Assembly (NCBI GenBank): GCA_029961745.1
Contig: CP124680.1
Location: forward strand, 1,116,001-1,180,000
Length of the DNA: 64,000 nt
Reading direction: 5' to 3'
Source of the DNA: Nocardioides sp. L-11A
Lineage (GTDB): Bacteria; Actinomycetota; Actinomycetes; Propionibacteriales; Nocardioidaceae
Made by a program: the position numbers and the translations under genes. The stretch's first letter is position 1. Every line of letters starts with the position of its first letter. Under the pieces are notes generated by a model. It was not told the origin of the DNA, ran no database searches, and worked only from the letters and a program-made list of their open reading frames with translations. Of the stretch, positions 44,147 through 53,610 are shown one piece after another.

Positions 44147-44995
44147 TCAGCCCACGGCGTCGAGGGGGCGGACGCTGCGCCGCATCCCCGCCGCGTGCCG
44201 GGCGGCGACGGCGGCGAAGTAGGACTCGCGGCGGCGCTGGGCGACCCCGCCGTTCTTGCCTGCCTGGCGCACGAGCGAGGGCTCCAGCTCGTGGTTGAGC
44301 GCGTCGCGCAGGAGCGAGAGCGCCTCGGCCCGCATCTGGGAGATCCGGGAGTCGGTGACGCCCAGGTCGGCGGCGATGTCGGCCATCGGCCGCTCGACGA
44401 AGAAGTAGTCCTCCACCACGACCCGCAGCCGGTCGGGCAGCTCGGCGATCGCCTCGCGCAGGTAGGTCAGCCGCTCGCCGTGCTCGATCAGCTCCTCGGG
44501 GGAGGGCGCCCGGGTCGGCACCAGCTCCTCGATGGGGGTGGTGCTCGAGCCCTGGAGTGACAGGACCTGCGCCCGGGAGACGTCGTCGTCGTTGGCGGCG
44601 ACCTCGTCCTCGGTCAGGCCGGTGGCGCGGGCGACCTCGGTGAGGGTCGGGGTCCGGCCGAGGACGACGCACAGCTGGTTGCGTGTCTCGGCGAGGTCGC
44701 GGGCCCGGCGGCGCACCGACCGCGAGGCCCAGTCGACCGAGCGGAGCTCGTCCAGCAGGGCGCCACGGATCCGGGTGGCGGCGTACCTGTCGAAGGGGAC
44801 GCCCCGGCTCTCGTCGAAGGCGCGGGCCGCCAGGACCAGGGCGGTGAGGCCTGCCGAGGTGAGGTCGTCGCGGTTGACATGGGACGGCACCCGCCCCATC
44901 GTCTCCCGCACGATGTGGCCCACCAGCGGCATGTGGCTGGTGATCAGCTCGTCCGTACCCGAGGCGGCGGTTGGCTGGTTCGCGTTCACGAGCAT
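44147..44995 (-). CDS. fliA: Flagellar sigma factor FliA (sigma-28)
   Basis: The 282-residue sigma factor has region 2 (HMPLVGHIVRETMGRVPSHV, FDRYAATRIRGALLDELRSV, the signature WASRSVRRRARDL), region 3 and region 4 (ELPDRLRVVVEDYFFVERPM, DLGVTDSRISQMRAEALSLL), matching the FliA/WhiG group. It directs polymerase to late flagellar and chemotaxis promoters. ATG 44995 gives the usual start; longer frames run upstream without homology. The C-terminal 50 residues are an Arg/Ala-rich extension. No FlgM anti-sigma gene is seen in the window. It is divergent to flgN. Confidence 0.95.
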   Translation of the reverse strand: MLVNANQPTAASGTDELITSHMPLVGHIVRETMGRVPSHVNRDDLTSAGLTALVLAARAFDESRGVPFDRYAATRIRGALLDELRSVDWASRSVRRRARDLAETRNQLCVVLGRTPTLTEVARATGLTEDEVAANDDDVSRAQVLSLQGSSTTPIEELVPTRAPSPEELIEHGERLTYLREAIAELPDRLRVVVEDYFFVERPMADIAADLGVTDSRISQMRAEALSLLRDALNHELEPSLVRQAGKNGGVAQRRRESYFAAVAARHAAGMRRSVRPLDAVG

Positions 44996-45063
44996 GACAT
45001 TCCGCGAGTTGACAGGATCGCGCAGAGCAATGTGACTCAACAGGCCGCTCGGTCCGGCAAATG

Positions 45064-45077
45064 GGGACCGAGGTCCC
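45064..45077. promoter_or_regulatory. GGGACCGAGGTCCC near-palindrome in the fliA/flgN gap
   Basis: Its two GGGACC half-sites are separated by two bases, the spacing of the mycobacterial DosR/DevR box. It lies in the 238-bp divergent gap between fliA and flgN, 67 bp upstream of the flgN -35. It could be an operator for the DevR-like regulator of this window; this is not shown. Confidence 0.35.
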
Positions 45078-45143
45078 GGGTCCCTCTGGTCACCATGGCA
45101 ATCACGGGCTGACCGTTCGGCGGCTTGCTTCGCGGGAAACGTC

Positions 45144-45170
45144 TCAGATCCGGTCCGCGACGGGCGATGG
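45144..45170 (+). promoter_or_regulatory. Candidate sigma-28 (FliA) promoter for flgN-flgK-flgL-fliW-csrA
   Basis: TCAG (45144-45147), 15 bp, GGCGATGG (45163-45170). It departs from the others by one base in GCCGAT. It lies 63 bp upstream of GTG 45234. Confidence 0.55.
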
Positions 45171-45233
45171 GAGGGCACGGATGTCCCCGGCGGACCGGGG
45201 CGGGCCAGAGAGGTCGGAGAGGTCGGAATCGTC

Positions 45234-45737
45234 GTGGTCGACACAGACACACCAGGCATGGACAACCTGTCGCAGGTCCTGTGGCGGGAGCGGGAGATGC
45301 TCGAGGCGCTCGCCTACCGGCTCGAGGTGGAGCGGCTGGTCCTCGCCAGTGGCCGCACCCGATGGCTGGTCAACGCCACCCGGGACATCGAGGACCTGAT
45401 CGACGACCTGCGGGCCACCGAGGTGCTGCGCGCCGCGGCGGCCGACGAGGCCGCCGCCGGGCTCGGGCTGACCCCCAATCCGTCCCTCGCCGCACTGGCC
45501 GAGGCCGCGCCCGACCCGTGGGCCGGCATCCTGCGCGACCACCGCGACGCACTGATCGACCTCGCCCGCGACATCGCGGAGACCTCGGAGGACGCCAAGG
45601 GCCTGCTGACCGCCGGCTACCGATCGGCCCGCGAGACCCTGCTCGCCATCGGGGGCACGACGACAGCGAGCTACACGCACGCCGGGACCGTCGTCGCCGA
45701 CGCGCCCCGCCACCATCTCGTCGACCGGAGCCTGTGA
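45234..45737 (+). CDS. flgN: FlgN-family chaperone of hook-associated proteins
   Basis: The 167-residue helical protein has a FlgN-like front (NLSQVLWREREMLEALAYRL) and a heptad-rich middle, and precedes flgK, its expected client, with a one-base stop/start overlap. GTG 45234 has GGAGA upstream; ATG 45258 (MDNLSQV) is an alternative that fits the family start but has no ribosome-binding site. FlgN keeps FlgK and FlgL export-competent. Confidence 0.88.
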   Translation: MVDTDTPGMDNLSQVLWREREMLEALAYRLEVERLVLASGRTRWLVNATRDIEDLIDDLRATEVLRAAAADEAAAGLGLTPNPSLAALAEAAPDPWAGILRDHRDALIDLARDIAETSEDAKGLLTAGYRSARETLLAIGGTTTASYTHAGTVVADAPRHHLVDRSL

Positions 45738-47140
45738 TGGCGGGCTCGTTCGGCTCGATCAGCACGGCCCTCTCCGCGCTGCGCTACAACCAGGTCGCGC
45801 TCGACGTGGCGGGCAACAACATCGCCAATGCCACCACCGACGGCTACGTCCGCCGCCGCGTCGTGGGCGCGTCGGTGAGCAGCGCGCAGCCCGCGATGTG
45901 GTCCCGGTACGACGGCCACGGGGAGGGCGTCACCGTCGGCGAGGTGCGGCGGATGACCGACCCGCTCCTCGACGCTCGGGTCCGTCGCGAGCACGGCCTG
46001 CTGTCCTATCTGTCGACCAGCCGGACCATTCTGGCCCGGGTCGAGGAGGGCGTCGGCGAGCCCGGGCCGAACGGCGTCCACGCCGCGATGCTCGACTTCC
46101 GCAACGTCTGGCAGGACCTCTCCCTGGACCCGGGCGGTCTGGCCGCCCGCCAGCAGGTCATCGGCAGTGCGGAGACCCTCGCCCAGGCGCTGCGCACCCA
46201 GGCCGGCAACGTCGCCCGGGAGGAGGCGGACCAGCGGGCCAACACCGTCAACCTGGTCAGCGAGATCAACTCCGCCGCGAAGGGTCTCGCCGCCCTCAAC
46301 CACGACATCCTCGTGACCGAGCAGAACGGCACCGACGCCGGCACCCTGCGCGACCGCCGCGACCAGCTCGCCCTCGAGCTCGCCGAGCTCGCCGGCGGTG
46401 TCACCACGGTCGAGGCCGACGGCCAGTTCACCGTCAAGGTGGGGGGCGCCACCCTCGTCCAGGGCAGGGAGGCCGGCACCCTCGTCATCGCCTCCGGCAT
46501 CACCGCGAGCGGCGACGCCGACGGCGCGCCGATCGCCTACCGCATCGACGACTCCTCGGGCAGCACCGTCCTGCCTGCCGGTGCCTCCGGTCCGGGCGGC
46601 GAGCTCGGCGCGGTCACCGAGGTGCTCACCACCCACCTGCCGACGTACCGGGCCGGGCTGGATGCGGTGGCCGCGGACCTGGCGACCGCGCTCAACGCCC
46701 AGCAGGCGGCGGGGTACGACGCCTCCGGCGTGGCCGGCACCCCGCTGTTCAGCTACGACCCCCTCGTCGGCGCGGCGAGCCTGCAGGTCGCGATCTCGGA
46801 TCCGGACCTGATCGCCGCCTCCAGCCTCCCGGGCGGTGCGCTCGACGGCGGCAACGCCGACCTGGCCAGCCGGGCCGGCAACTATCCCGACGGGTACCAG
46901 CGTCTCGTCAACGGCCTGGGCACCCAGGTCTCCTCCCTCGAGCAGCGGAGCGCGAACCAGGCCTCGCTGGCCGGTTCCCTGGACGATGCCCGCGAGCAGC
47001 TGGCCGGCGTCAGCCTCGATGAGGAGACGGTCAACATGGTCGCCGCGCAGCGGGCCTACGAGGCGGCCGCGCGCCTGCTGACCACGCTCGACGGCGTACT
47101 GGACACCCTGATCAACCGCACCGGCCTTGTCGGCCGCTGA
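45737..47140 (+). CDS. flgK: Flagellar hook-associated protein 1 FlgK
   Basis: FlgK is 467 residues, with the axial N-motif (ALRYNQVALDVAGNNIANAT, TDGYVRRRV), the HAP1-specific middle (RREHGLLSYLSTS, RDRRDQLALELAELAGG) and the C-terminal VSLDEETVNMVAAQRAYEAA. It joins hook to filament. ATG 45737 shares a base with the flgN stop. Confidence 0.96.
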   Translation: MAGSFGSISTALSALRYNQVALDVAGNNIANATTDGYVRRRVVGASVSSAQPAMWSRYDGHGEGVTVGEVRRMTDPLLDARVRREHGLLSYLSTSRTILARVEEGVGEPGPNGVHAAMLDFRNVWQDLSLDPGGLAARQQVIGSAETLAQALRTQAGNVAREEADQRANTVNLVSEINSAAKGLAALNHDILVTEQNGTDAGTLRDRRDQLALELAELAGGVTTVEADGQFTVKVGGATLVQGREAGTLVIASGITASGDADGAPIAYRIDDSSGSTVLPAGASGPGGELGAVTEVLTTHLPTYRAGLDAVAADLATALNAQQAAGYDASGVAGTPLFSYDPLVGAASLQVAISDPDLIAASSLPGGALDGGNADLASRAGNYPDGYQRLVNGLGTQVSSLEQRSANQASLAGSLDDAREQLAGVSLDEETVNMVAAQRAYEAAARLLTTLDGVLDTLINRTGLVGR

Positions 47141-47159
47141 CCGGAAGCGACGGAGACTG

Positions 47160-48050
47160 ATGGCGATCGGACGCGTCACCCAGCGGATGATGACCGAGGG
47201 CTCGCTGGCCAACCTGCAGCGCAGCCTCGGACGGATGGCGGCGCTGCAGGAGCAGCTCTCCACCGGCCGGGTGATCAACCGACCCTCCGACAACCCCACC
47301 GGCACCACCGCCGCGATGCGGATCCGGACGTCGGTGGCCGACCAGGCGCAGTACGTGCGCAACGCCCGCGACGGGCTCGGCTGGCTGGGTCAGGTCGACA
47401 GCACTCTCGACTCCGTCACCGGCGCGGTACGACGCGCGCGGGACCTCGCGCTCCAGGGCGCCAACACCGGCGCCATGGGCCAGCAGGCCCGCGACGCGCT
47501 CGCGATCGAGGTCGAAGGCGTGCGCGACCAGTTGCTGGGCCAGGCCAATGCGCGCTACCTCGAGCGGCCGATCTTCGGCGGCGTGACCTCCGGCGGCCAG
47601 GCCTACGACGCGACCGGGAACTGGGTCGGCGTCGCTGGTGCCGTCAACCGTCGGGTGGCCGACGACGTCGTCGTCCAGGTCGACGTCGACGGCCGCACCG
47701 TCTTCGGTGACGGGGCGACCTCGGTCTTCGCCGAGCTCGACGCGCTCGCCACCGCGCTGCGCTCTGGGGACAGCGCCGGCATCACCGCCTCGATCGACGT
47801 GCTCCGGGCCCGGGAGAACACCGTCGTCGGCGCCCGCGCCGCGGCCGGCACCCGCTACCAGCGCATCGAGCTGTCCGCCCAGGCCGCCGACGACACGAAG
47901 ACCTCGCTGTCCAACCACCTCAGCACCATCGAGAACGCCGACCTCGCCGAGACCACCGTGCACCTCAAGCTGCAGGAGGTCGCCTACCAGGCCGCCCTCG
48001 GTGCCACCTCGCGTGTCCTGCAGCCCAGCCTGTTGGACTTCCTGCGATGA
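47160..48050 (+). CDS. flgL: Flagellar hook-associated protein 3 FlgL
   Basis: The 296-residue product is flagellin-like: RVTQRMMTEGSLANLQRSLG, LQEQLSTGRVINRPSDNPTG at the N-terminus and AETTVHLKLQEVAYQAALGA at the C-terminus, typical of FlgL. It is the second junction protein. ATG 47160 has CGGAGA upstream and is 19 bp after flgK. Confidence 0.95.
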   Translation: MAIGRVTQRMMTEGSLANLQRSLGRMAALQEQLSTGRVINRPSDNPTGTTAAMRIRTSVADQAQYVRNARDGLGWLGQVDSTLDSVTGAVRRARDLALQGANTGAMGQQARDALAIEVEGVRDQLLGQANARYLERPIFGGVTSGGQAYDATGNWVGVAGAVNRRVADDVVVQVDVDGRTVFGDGATSVFAELDALATALRSGDSAGITASIDVLRARENTVVGARAAAGTRYQRIELSAQAADDTKTSLSNHLSTIENADLAETTVHLKLQEVAYQAALGATSRVLQPSLLDFLR

Positions 48051-48466
48051 CGGCGGAGCCTGCGATGATGGGACGCATGGACCTCCCCGTCATCGAGCTG
48101 GCGCACCCGATGCCCGGCTTCCCCGACGACGCCCGGTTCGCGCTGGTCCGCCTCGACGACGACGGCGTGCTGCACGGCTTCCGGTCGCTGGACAGCCAGG
48201 ACCTGCAGTTCGTGGTGGTGCCGCCGGCGCCGTTCTATCCCGACTACACGCTCGACCTCGACGACGACACGGTGAGCGAGCTCGGCATCGACGAGGCCGG
48301 CGCCGCCGACGTCCTCGTGTTGCTCGTCGTCCGGCCCGGCGCCACCCTGGCCGACACCACTGTCAACCTGCGCGCCCCGCTCGTGGTCAACCCCGCGACC
48401 CGCCGCGCCAGCCAGGTCATCCTCGACGACGCGAACCTGCCGCTCGCTGCGCCGCTCGTCGCGTAA
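48047..48466 (+). CDS. fliW: Flagellar assembly factor FliW
   Basis: The 139-residue protein has FliW features (AHPMPGFPDDARFALVRLDD, SLDSQDLQFVVVPP, YPDYTLDLDDD, TVNLRAPLVVNPATRRASQV). FliW binds CsrA and is titrated by free flagellin, closing a loop that sets flagellin synthesis. ATG 48047 overlaps the flgL stop (ATGA); ATG 48077 (MDLPVIEL) is nearer to other FliW starts and may be the real one. Confidence 0.93.
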   Translation: MTAEPAMMGRMDLPVIELAHPMPGFPDDARFALVRLDDDGVLHGFRSLDSQDLQFVVVPPAPFYPDYTLDLDDDTVSELGIDEAGAADVLVLLVVRPGATLADTTVNLRAPLVVNPATRRASQVILDDANLPLAAPLVA

Positions 48467-48482
48467 CCGCTAACCTCACCCC

Positions 48483-48728
48483 GTGCTGGTTCTCTCGCGT
48501 CGCATCGGCGAAAGCGTCGTCATCGGCGCAGGCTCGCCCGAGGCCGTCACCGTGACCGTCCTCGAGGTCCGCGGCGACGTCGTCCGGATCGGCATCGACG
48601 CCCCGCGCTCGGTCGCCGTCCACCGCGCCGAGCTGCTCGCCGAGCTCGCCGACGCCAACGCCGACGCTGCCTCCCCCTCGGATTCCGCCGTCGCGTCCCT
48701 CAGCGAGGCCCTCCGCTCCCGCGGCTGA
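48483..48728 (+). CDS. csrA: Carbon storage regulator CsrA
   Basis: CsrA is 81 residues, with the invariant [35 protein letters not shown] and [10 protein letters not shown]. The C-terminal tail ([16 protein letters not shown]) is an extension, as often seen where FliW is present. It binds GGA loops in mRNA, here most likely in the fliC leader. GTG 48483 starts 16 bp after fliW. Confidence 0.96.
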   Translation: MLVLSRRIGESVVIGAGSPEAVTVTVLEVRGDVVRIGIDAPRSVAVHRAELLAELADANADAASPSDSAVASLSEALRSRG

Positions 48729-48753
48729 CACTCGGCGGCGGTCGCGTGGGTAA

Positions 48754-48860
48754 GTAACACGCCGTCCACCTGACTGGACGCCACTTCTCAGCGGAGAGGC
48801 CGCCTGATGCGGGCCTTTTCTGCGGAGAGCCGTCAGGTAGTCGGGTGGACAGCGTGTGAC
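48754..48860. repeat. 107-bp palindromic repeat, copy B
   Basis: GTAACACGCCGTCCACC (48754-48770) pairs with GGTGGACAGCGTGTGAC (48844-48860) with two mismatches, and the interior can fold on itself too. It has the same length as copy A (40527-40633) and aligns with it without gaps. It lies between csrA and the cheA promoter. It may terminate the flgN-csrA transcript. Confidence 0.8.
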
Positions 48861-48891
48861 AGCCCCCGCCGTACGCCGCCCACCGGCGGCC

Positions 48892-48904
48892 GGGACTAGA
48901 TCCC
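48892..48904. promoter_or_regulatory. GGGACTAGATCCC palindrome upstream of the cheA promoter
   Basis: This 13-bp near-palindrome is almost the same as the one upstream of flgB (35011-35022) and lies 18 bp before the cheA -35. A further GGACTAG occurs at 55778-55784, upstream of the DevR-like gene. It could be a shared operator. Confidence 0.35.
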
Positions 48905-48921
48905 AACTCCGTCAACTCGGC

Positions 48922-48948
48922 TCACCCCCGTCTGCGCCGGGCCGATCG
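48922..48948 (+). promoter_or_regulatory. Candidate sigma-28 (FliA) promoter for cheA-cheW-mcp
   Basis: TCAC (48922-48925), 15 bp, GCCGATCG (48941-48948), 52 bp upstream of the cheA ATG. The -35 has C where others have G or A. Confidence 0.6.
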
Positions 48949-49000
48949 GCAGGGTGAGCGACCTGCGCCGGTGACGGCGCCCGCCTGGGAGGGAGGACGG

Positions 49001-51169
49001 ATGGACGACGACGCCGAGATCATCGCGGAGTTCCTCGTGGAGTCCCACGAGAACCTGGACCAGCTCGACCGCGACCTCGTCGAGCTGGAGCGGGAGCCGG
49101 GCTCGCGCGAGCGGCTGTCGAGCGTGTTCCGCACGATCCACACGATCAAGGGCACCAGCGGCTTCCTGGCCTTCAACCGGCTGGAGCAGCTGACCCACGT
49201 CGGGGAGACGCTGCTCTCGCGGCTGCGCGACGGCGAGCTCGTCATGACACCCCCGATCGCCGAGGGCCTGCTCGCGATGGTCGACACCGTCCGCGCGCTG
49301 CTCGACGGGATCGAGCGGACCGGTCGCGACACGGACCCCGCGGTCGCCGTCGACCCGGTCGTCGCCGTCCTCGAGGGCCTGCTGGTCGCCGGCGCGGTCG
49401 CGGAGGAGCCGGACGTGTCCCCGGCGGCTCCGTCCGTGACCGCACCGGAGCCCGAGCCGGAGTCGGAGCCCGAGCCGGAGCCGGAGCCGGAGCCCGAGCC
49501 GGAGCCCGAGCCGGAGGAGAGCGGCGAGCGCCGTACCGTCGTCGACTCCTCGGTCCGCGTCGACGTCGATCTCCTCGACGACCTGGTCGACCTGGTCGGC
49601 GAACTGGTGCTGACCCGCAACCAGCTGCTCCAGCGCAGCCTCGGCTCGGCGGACGCCGAGCTGGTCCGCGCGAGCCAGCGGCTGGACCTGGTGGCCAGCG
49701 AGCTGCAGGAGTCGATCATGAAGACGCGCATGCAGCCGATCGGCCAGGTCTGGTCGAAGCTGCCGCGGGTCGTGCGCGACCTGTCCCACCAGCTCGGCCG
49801 TGAGGTCGAGCTGGTCATGGAGGGGCACGAGACCGAGCTGGACCGCAGCCTGCTGGAGGCGGTCAAGGACCCGCTGACCCACCTGGTGCGCAACTCGCTC
49901 GACCACGGCATTGAGCCCCCCGACGTACGCCGCGCGGCGGGCAAGGACGCCAAGGGCACGCTGAGTCTGCGGGCCTATCACGAGTCCGGCCAGGTCGTCG
50001 TCGAGATAGCCGACGACGGGTTGGGCATCGACCCCGCGACGATCGGCGCGATCGCCGTCGAACGGGGCGTCGTCACCCGCGACCAACTGGCCCGGATGGA
50101 CGGCCGCGAGGTGCTCGGGCTGATCTTCCGGCCCGGCTTCTCCACGGCCGCCGCGGTCTCGAACATCTCCGGGCGCGGCGTCGGCATGGACGTGGTGCGC
50201 ACCAACATCGAGCGGATCGGCGGCAGCGTCGACGTCGCCTCCGAGCCCGGACGGGGGACGACGACCCGCGTCCGGATCCCGCTCACGCTCGCGATCATCC
50301 CCGCGCTCGTGGTCGGGGAGGGCGGCGAGCGCTACGCGATCCCGCAGGCCAACCTGGTCGAGCTGGTCCGGATCGAGGGTGACGACCTGCGCCGCCAGGT
50401 CGAGGACCTCGCCGGAGCGCCGGTACTGCGCCTGCGCGGCCGGCTGCTGCCGCTGGTGTCCCTCGCCGAGACCCTCGGCGGGAGCGCGCCCGACGGCGAG
50501 GCGCTCACGGTCGTCGTGCTGCAAGCCGACGACGTGCGCTTCGGCCTGTGCGTCTGCGAGGTGCACGACACCCAGGAGATCGTGGTCAAGCCGATCGGGC
50601 GCCAGCTCAAGGCGCTGACCACCTACGCCGGCGCCACGATCATGGGCGACGGCAGGGTGGCGCTCATCCTCGACGTCGCCGGCATCGCCGCGACGGTCGG
50701 CGTGGGCGCGACCCAGCAGGAGCCGGCCGACCGGACGGCGAGCGCCGCCGACGACCGGACCGCCCTGCTGGTGCTGGAGGTCGCCGACGGCCGCCGCGCG
50801 GCGCTGCCCCTGGCGGCCGTGGCCCGCCTCGAGGAGTTCGGTCGCGACCGGGTGGAGCGCAGCGGCACGGTGGAGGTCGTGCAGTACCGCGACGGGATCC
50901 TGCCGCTCGTGCGGCTCGCCTCCGCGATCGGACTCCCGGACACCAGCGACCGCGGCGACCAGATCAGCGTCGTGGTGCACGAGACGGGTGCGGCCGCGGG
51001 CGCCGTCGGCATCGTCATCGACCGGGTGCTCGACGTGGTCGAGGTCGCGGTCAGCGCGAGCGAGGTCGGCCGTCGTACCGGCGTCACCGGCAGCGCCGTC
51101 GTCCAGGACCGGGTCACCGACCTCGTCGACCTCGACGCGGTCGTGGCCCGCTCGGGGGTGCTGGCATGA
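49001..51169 (+). CDS. cheA: Chemotaxis histidine kinase CheA with two CheW-like domains
   Basis: The 722-residue CheA has the Hpt domain (phospho-His47 in [12 protein letters not shown]), a Pro/Glu-repeat linker (residues about 150-172), the dimerisation helices ([20 protein letters not shown]), the ATPase domain ([46 protein letters not shown]) and then two CheW-like domains (about 430-565 and 580-710) instead of one. A separate P2 CheY-binding domain is not evident; the PE linker takes its place. It receives receptor signals via CheW. ATG 49001 has GGGAGG 4-5 bp upstream. Confidence 0.95.
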   Translation: MDDDAEIIAEFLVESHENLDQLDRDLVELEREPGSRERLSSVFRTIHTIKGTSGFLAFNRLEQLTHVGETLLSRLRDGELVMTPPIAEGLLAMVDTVRALLDGIERTGRDTDPAVAVDPVVAVLEGLLVAGAVAEEPDVSPAAPSVTAPEPEPESEPEPEPEPEPEPEPEPEESGERRTVVDSSVRVDVDLLDDLVDLVGELVLTRNQLLQRSLGSADAELVRASQRLDLVASELQESIMKTRMQPIGQVWSKLPRVVRDLSHQLGREVELVMEGHETELDRSLLEAVKDPLTHLVRNSLDHGIEPPDVRRAAGKDAKGTLSLRAYHESGQVVVEIADDGLGIDPATIGAIAVERGVVTRDQLARMDGREVLGLIFRPGFSTAAAVSNISGRGVGMDVVRTNIERIGGSVDVASEPGRGTTTRVRIPLTLAIIPALVVGEGGERYAIPQANLVELVRIEGDDLRRQVEDLAGAPVLRLRGRLLPLVSLAETLGGSAPDGEALTVVVLQADDVRFGLCVCEVHDTQEIVVKPIGRQLKALTTYAGATIMGDGRVALILDVAGIAATVGVGATQQEPADRTASAADDRTALLVLEVADGRRAALPLAAVARLEEFGRDRVERSGTVEVVQYRDGILPLVRLASAIGLPDTSDRGDQISVVVHETGAAAGAVGIVIDRVLDVVEVAVSASEVGRRTGVTGSAVVQDRVTDLVDLDAVVARSGVLA

Positions 51170-51642
51170 GCACCGGTACGACGGCCCGGACCGCCGAGCA
51201 GTACTGCACGTTCTGGGTCGCCGGACTGTTCTTCGGCGTCGCCGTCGACGAGGTGCAGGAGGTGCTGCGACGGCAGTCGATGACCCCCGTGCCGCGGGCC
51301 GACCGGGCCGTCACCGGCCTGATCAACCTGCGCGGCCAGATCGTGACCGCCGTCGACCTGCGGGTGCGGCTCGGGCTGCCGGACCGCGCGGACGACGAGG
51401 TCCCCATGAACGTGATCGTCCGCAGCCGCGGCGAGGTGGTCAGCCTCCTCGTCGACGACATCGGGGACGTCATCGACACGGCCGGCGTCGACCTGCAGCC
51501 GGCGCCGACCACCATGCCTCGGGGCGTGCAGGACGTCGTCCGCGGCGTCCGTCCTCTCTCCGATTCCATCCTGCTCGTCCTCGACGCCGACCGCGCCGTC
51601 GATGTGACGGTCACGCCCGACAACACCGGAGGTACCCCATGA
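51166..51642 (+). CDS. cheW: Chemotaxis coupling protein CheW
   Basis: The 158-residue CheW has the paired beta-barrel features ([71 protein letters not shown]). It couples the receptor to CheA. ATG 51166 overlaps the cheA stop and its stop overlaps the mcp start, so the three proteins are made in fixed proportion. Confidence 0.95.
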   Translation: MSTGTTARTAEQYCTFWVAGLFFGVAVDEVQEVLRRQSMTPVPRADRAVTGLINLRGQIVTAVDLRVRLGLPDRADDEVPMNVIVRSRGEVVSLLVDDIGDVIDTAGVDLQPAPTTMPRGVQDVVRGVRPLSDSILLVLDADRAVDVTVTPDNTGGTP

Positions 51643-53597
51643 CCGAGATCCTGGAGGCGCCGACCAACGGCACCGCACCCGCCAAGGCGTCGAGGGCGAC
51701 GTCCGCGAAGTCGTCGGCGCCGTCGGCGACCGCGGCCTCGACCGCGCCCGACACCTCGGCCTTCGCCCTGTCGATGATGGAGAACTCTCCGACGAACATG
51801 ATGTTCGCCGACCGCGACTTCGTCATCCGCTACATGAACCCGGCCTCGCTGCGGACCCTGCGCAGCCTCGAGGACGTGCTGCCGGTGCGGGCCGACGAGG
51901 TGGTCGGGTCCAGCCTCGACATCTTCCACAAGAACCCCGCCTACCAGCGGGGCCTGCTGGCGACCGCCGAGCACCTGCCCCGGCGCGCGAACATCCAGGT
52001 CGGCCACCAGACCCTCGACCTCCTCGTCAGCGCGATCACCGACGCCGACGGCGAGTACGTCGGGGCGATGGCGACCTGGGAGGTCGTCACCGACCGGCTG
52101 CGGATCGAGCGCGAGCGTGCGGAGTCCGCAGCCGACACGTCGGCGGTCAACAAGGTGCTCTCCGGGCTCGGCGCCGCGACCGAGGTCGACACCGCGATCC
52201 AGATCGCGCTCGACACGGTGCGCGGGGAGTTCGGCTGGGCGTACGGCTCCTACTGGCGGGTGGATCCTGCGGACCGGCTGCTGAGGTTCGACCGCGAGTC
52301 CGGCGACGCCGGCCCGGAGTTCCGCCAGGTCACCCTGCAGGCGTCCTTCGCCGAGGGCATCGGCCTGTCCGGCCGGGCCTGGGCGCAGCGCGACCTCTAC
52401 TTCACTCGCGACATCGGCGAGATGACCGACTGCGTGCGAGCGCCCGTGGCCCAGCGGGTCGGCGTGAAGTCGGGCGTCTGCTTCCCGGTCATCCTCGACG
52501 GCGAGGTCGTCGGAACCATGGACTTCTTCGCCACCGAGACCCTGGAGCCGAGCGCGCAGCGCCTCGACGCGCTGCGGAACGTCGGCCGGCTGGTCTCGCA
52601 CACCGTGGCCCGGATCCAGCGTGAGGCCGCGGAGCGCGAGGCGGCCGCCGTCCTCGCCGGCAAGGTCGCGCAGATCCTCGACCTGGTCTCGGCCGCCGCG
52701 GCCGGGGACCTGACCCGCGAGCTCGACATCGAGGGCGACGACGCGGTCGGCCAGGTCGCCGACGGCCTGCGCACCCTGATGGCCACACTGCGGGCGAGCA
52801 TGGGCAACATCAGTGGCGCCGCCGAGACCCTCGGGGCCGCGGCCACCCAGCTCACCTCGCTGGCCGAGGGCATGGGGGAGGGCGCCACGACGACCTCCGA
52901 CCGGGCGGCGTCCGCATCGAGCGCGTCGGTCCAGGTGTCCGCGTCGATCCAGACCGTCGCCACCGCGGCGGAGGAGATGACCGCCTCCATCCGGGAGATC
53001 GCCAAGAACGCCACCGAGGCCGCGACCGTCGCGACCGACGCCGTCACCGTCGCCTCGGAGGCCCAGGGCACGGTCGCCTCGCTCGGCGAGTCCTCCGCCG
53101 AGATCGGCCAGGTCATCAAGGTGATCACCTCGATCGCCCAGCAGACCAACCTGCTCGCCCTCAACGCCACCATCGAGGCGGCGCGCGCCGGTGACGCGGG
53201 CAAGGGCTTCGCCGTCGTCGCCAACGAGGTCAAGGAGCTCGCGAAGGAGACGGCCAAGGCGACCGAGGAGATCGGTCAGAAGATCGAGGCCATCCAGAGC
53301 GACACCCAGGGCGCGGTCTCCGCGATCAGCCGGATCGCGGACGTCATCGCGCGGATCAACGACATCCAGTCGACGATCGCCTCCGCGGTGGAGGAGCAGA
53401 CCGCCACCACCAACGAGATCGCCCGCTCGGTCACCGAGGCCGCCGCCGGCGCCAACGGTATCGCCGAGGACGTGACCCAGGTCGCCACCGCCGCCGCCGA
53501 CACCCGGGAGGGGGCCGAGAACACCCTGGCCTCCGCCACCGGGCTCACCGGCGTCGCCACCGAGCTGCGGGACATGGTGGGTCGCTTCCAGCTCTGA
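51639..53597 (+). CDS. Soluble methyl-accepting chemotaxis protein with PAS and GAF domains
   Basis: The 652-residue receptor has no membrane helix. After an Ala/Ser/Thr-rich start comes a PAS domain (about 45-150; [20 protein letters not shown]), a GAF domain (about 175-320; [39 protein letters not shown]), a HAMP-like segment and the signalling domain with the hairpin tip [20 protein letters not shown]. It therefore senses an internal cue such as redox state or a small ligand. It is the only chemoreceptor in the window and is coupled to cheW by overlap. It ends 14 bp before a palindromic repeat. Confidence 0.93.
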   Translation: MTEILEAPTNGTAPAKASRATSAKSSAPSATAASTAPDTSAFALSMMENSPTNMMFADRDFVIRYMNPASLRTLRSLEDVLPVRADEVVGSSLDIFHKNPAYQRGLLATAEHLPRRANIQVGHQTLDLLVSAITDADGEYVGAMATWEVVTDRLRIERERAESAADTSAVNKVLSGLGAATEVDTAIQIALDTVRGEFGWAYGSYWRVDPADRLLRFDRESGDAGPEFRQVTLQASFAEGIGLSGRAWAQRDLYFTRDIGEMTDCVRAPVAQRVGVKSGVCFPVILDGEVVGTMDFFATETLEPSAQRLDALRNVGRLVSHTVARIQREAAEREAAAVLAGKVAQILDLVSAAAAGDLTRELDIEGDDAVGQVADGLRTLMATLRASMGNISGAAETLGAAATQLTSLAEGMGEGATTTSDRAASASSASVQVSASIQTVATAAEEMTASIREIAKNATEAATVATDAVTVASEAQGTVASLGESSAEIGQVIKVITSIAQQTNLLALNATIEAARAGDAGKGFAVVANEVKELAKETAKATEEIGQKIEAIQSDTQGAVSAISRIADVIARINDIQSTIASAVEEQTATTNEIARSVTEAAAGANGIAEDVTQVATAAADTREGAENTLASATGLTGVATELRDMVGRFQL

Positions 53598-53610
53598 GCC
53601 GGGCAGGGCG

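Noticed and set aside
44996..45265. N-terminal extension of fliA from 45265
   Set aside because: The extra 90 residues have no sigma-factor similarity and would overlap the flgN start and promoter on the other strand.
49441..49518. Microsatellite-like GAGCCG repeats as a mobile or regulatory element
   Set aside because: They encode the Pro/Glu linker inside the cheA frame and keep it open.
48896..50980. A 694-codon minus-strand frame opposite cheA
   Set aside because: Antisense shadow of a strongly supported CheA; composition rich in Asp, Arg, His and Gly.
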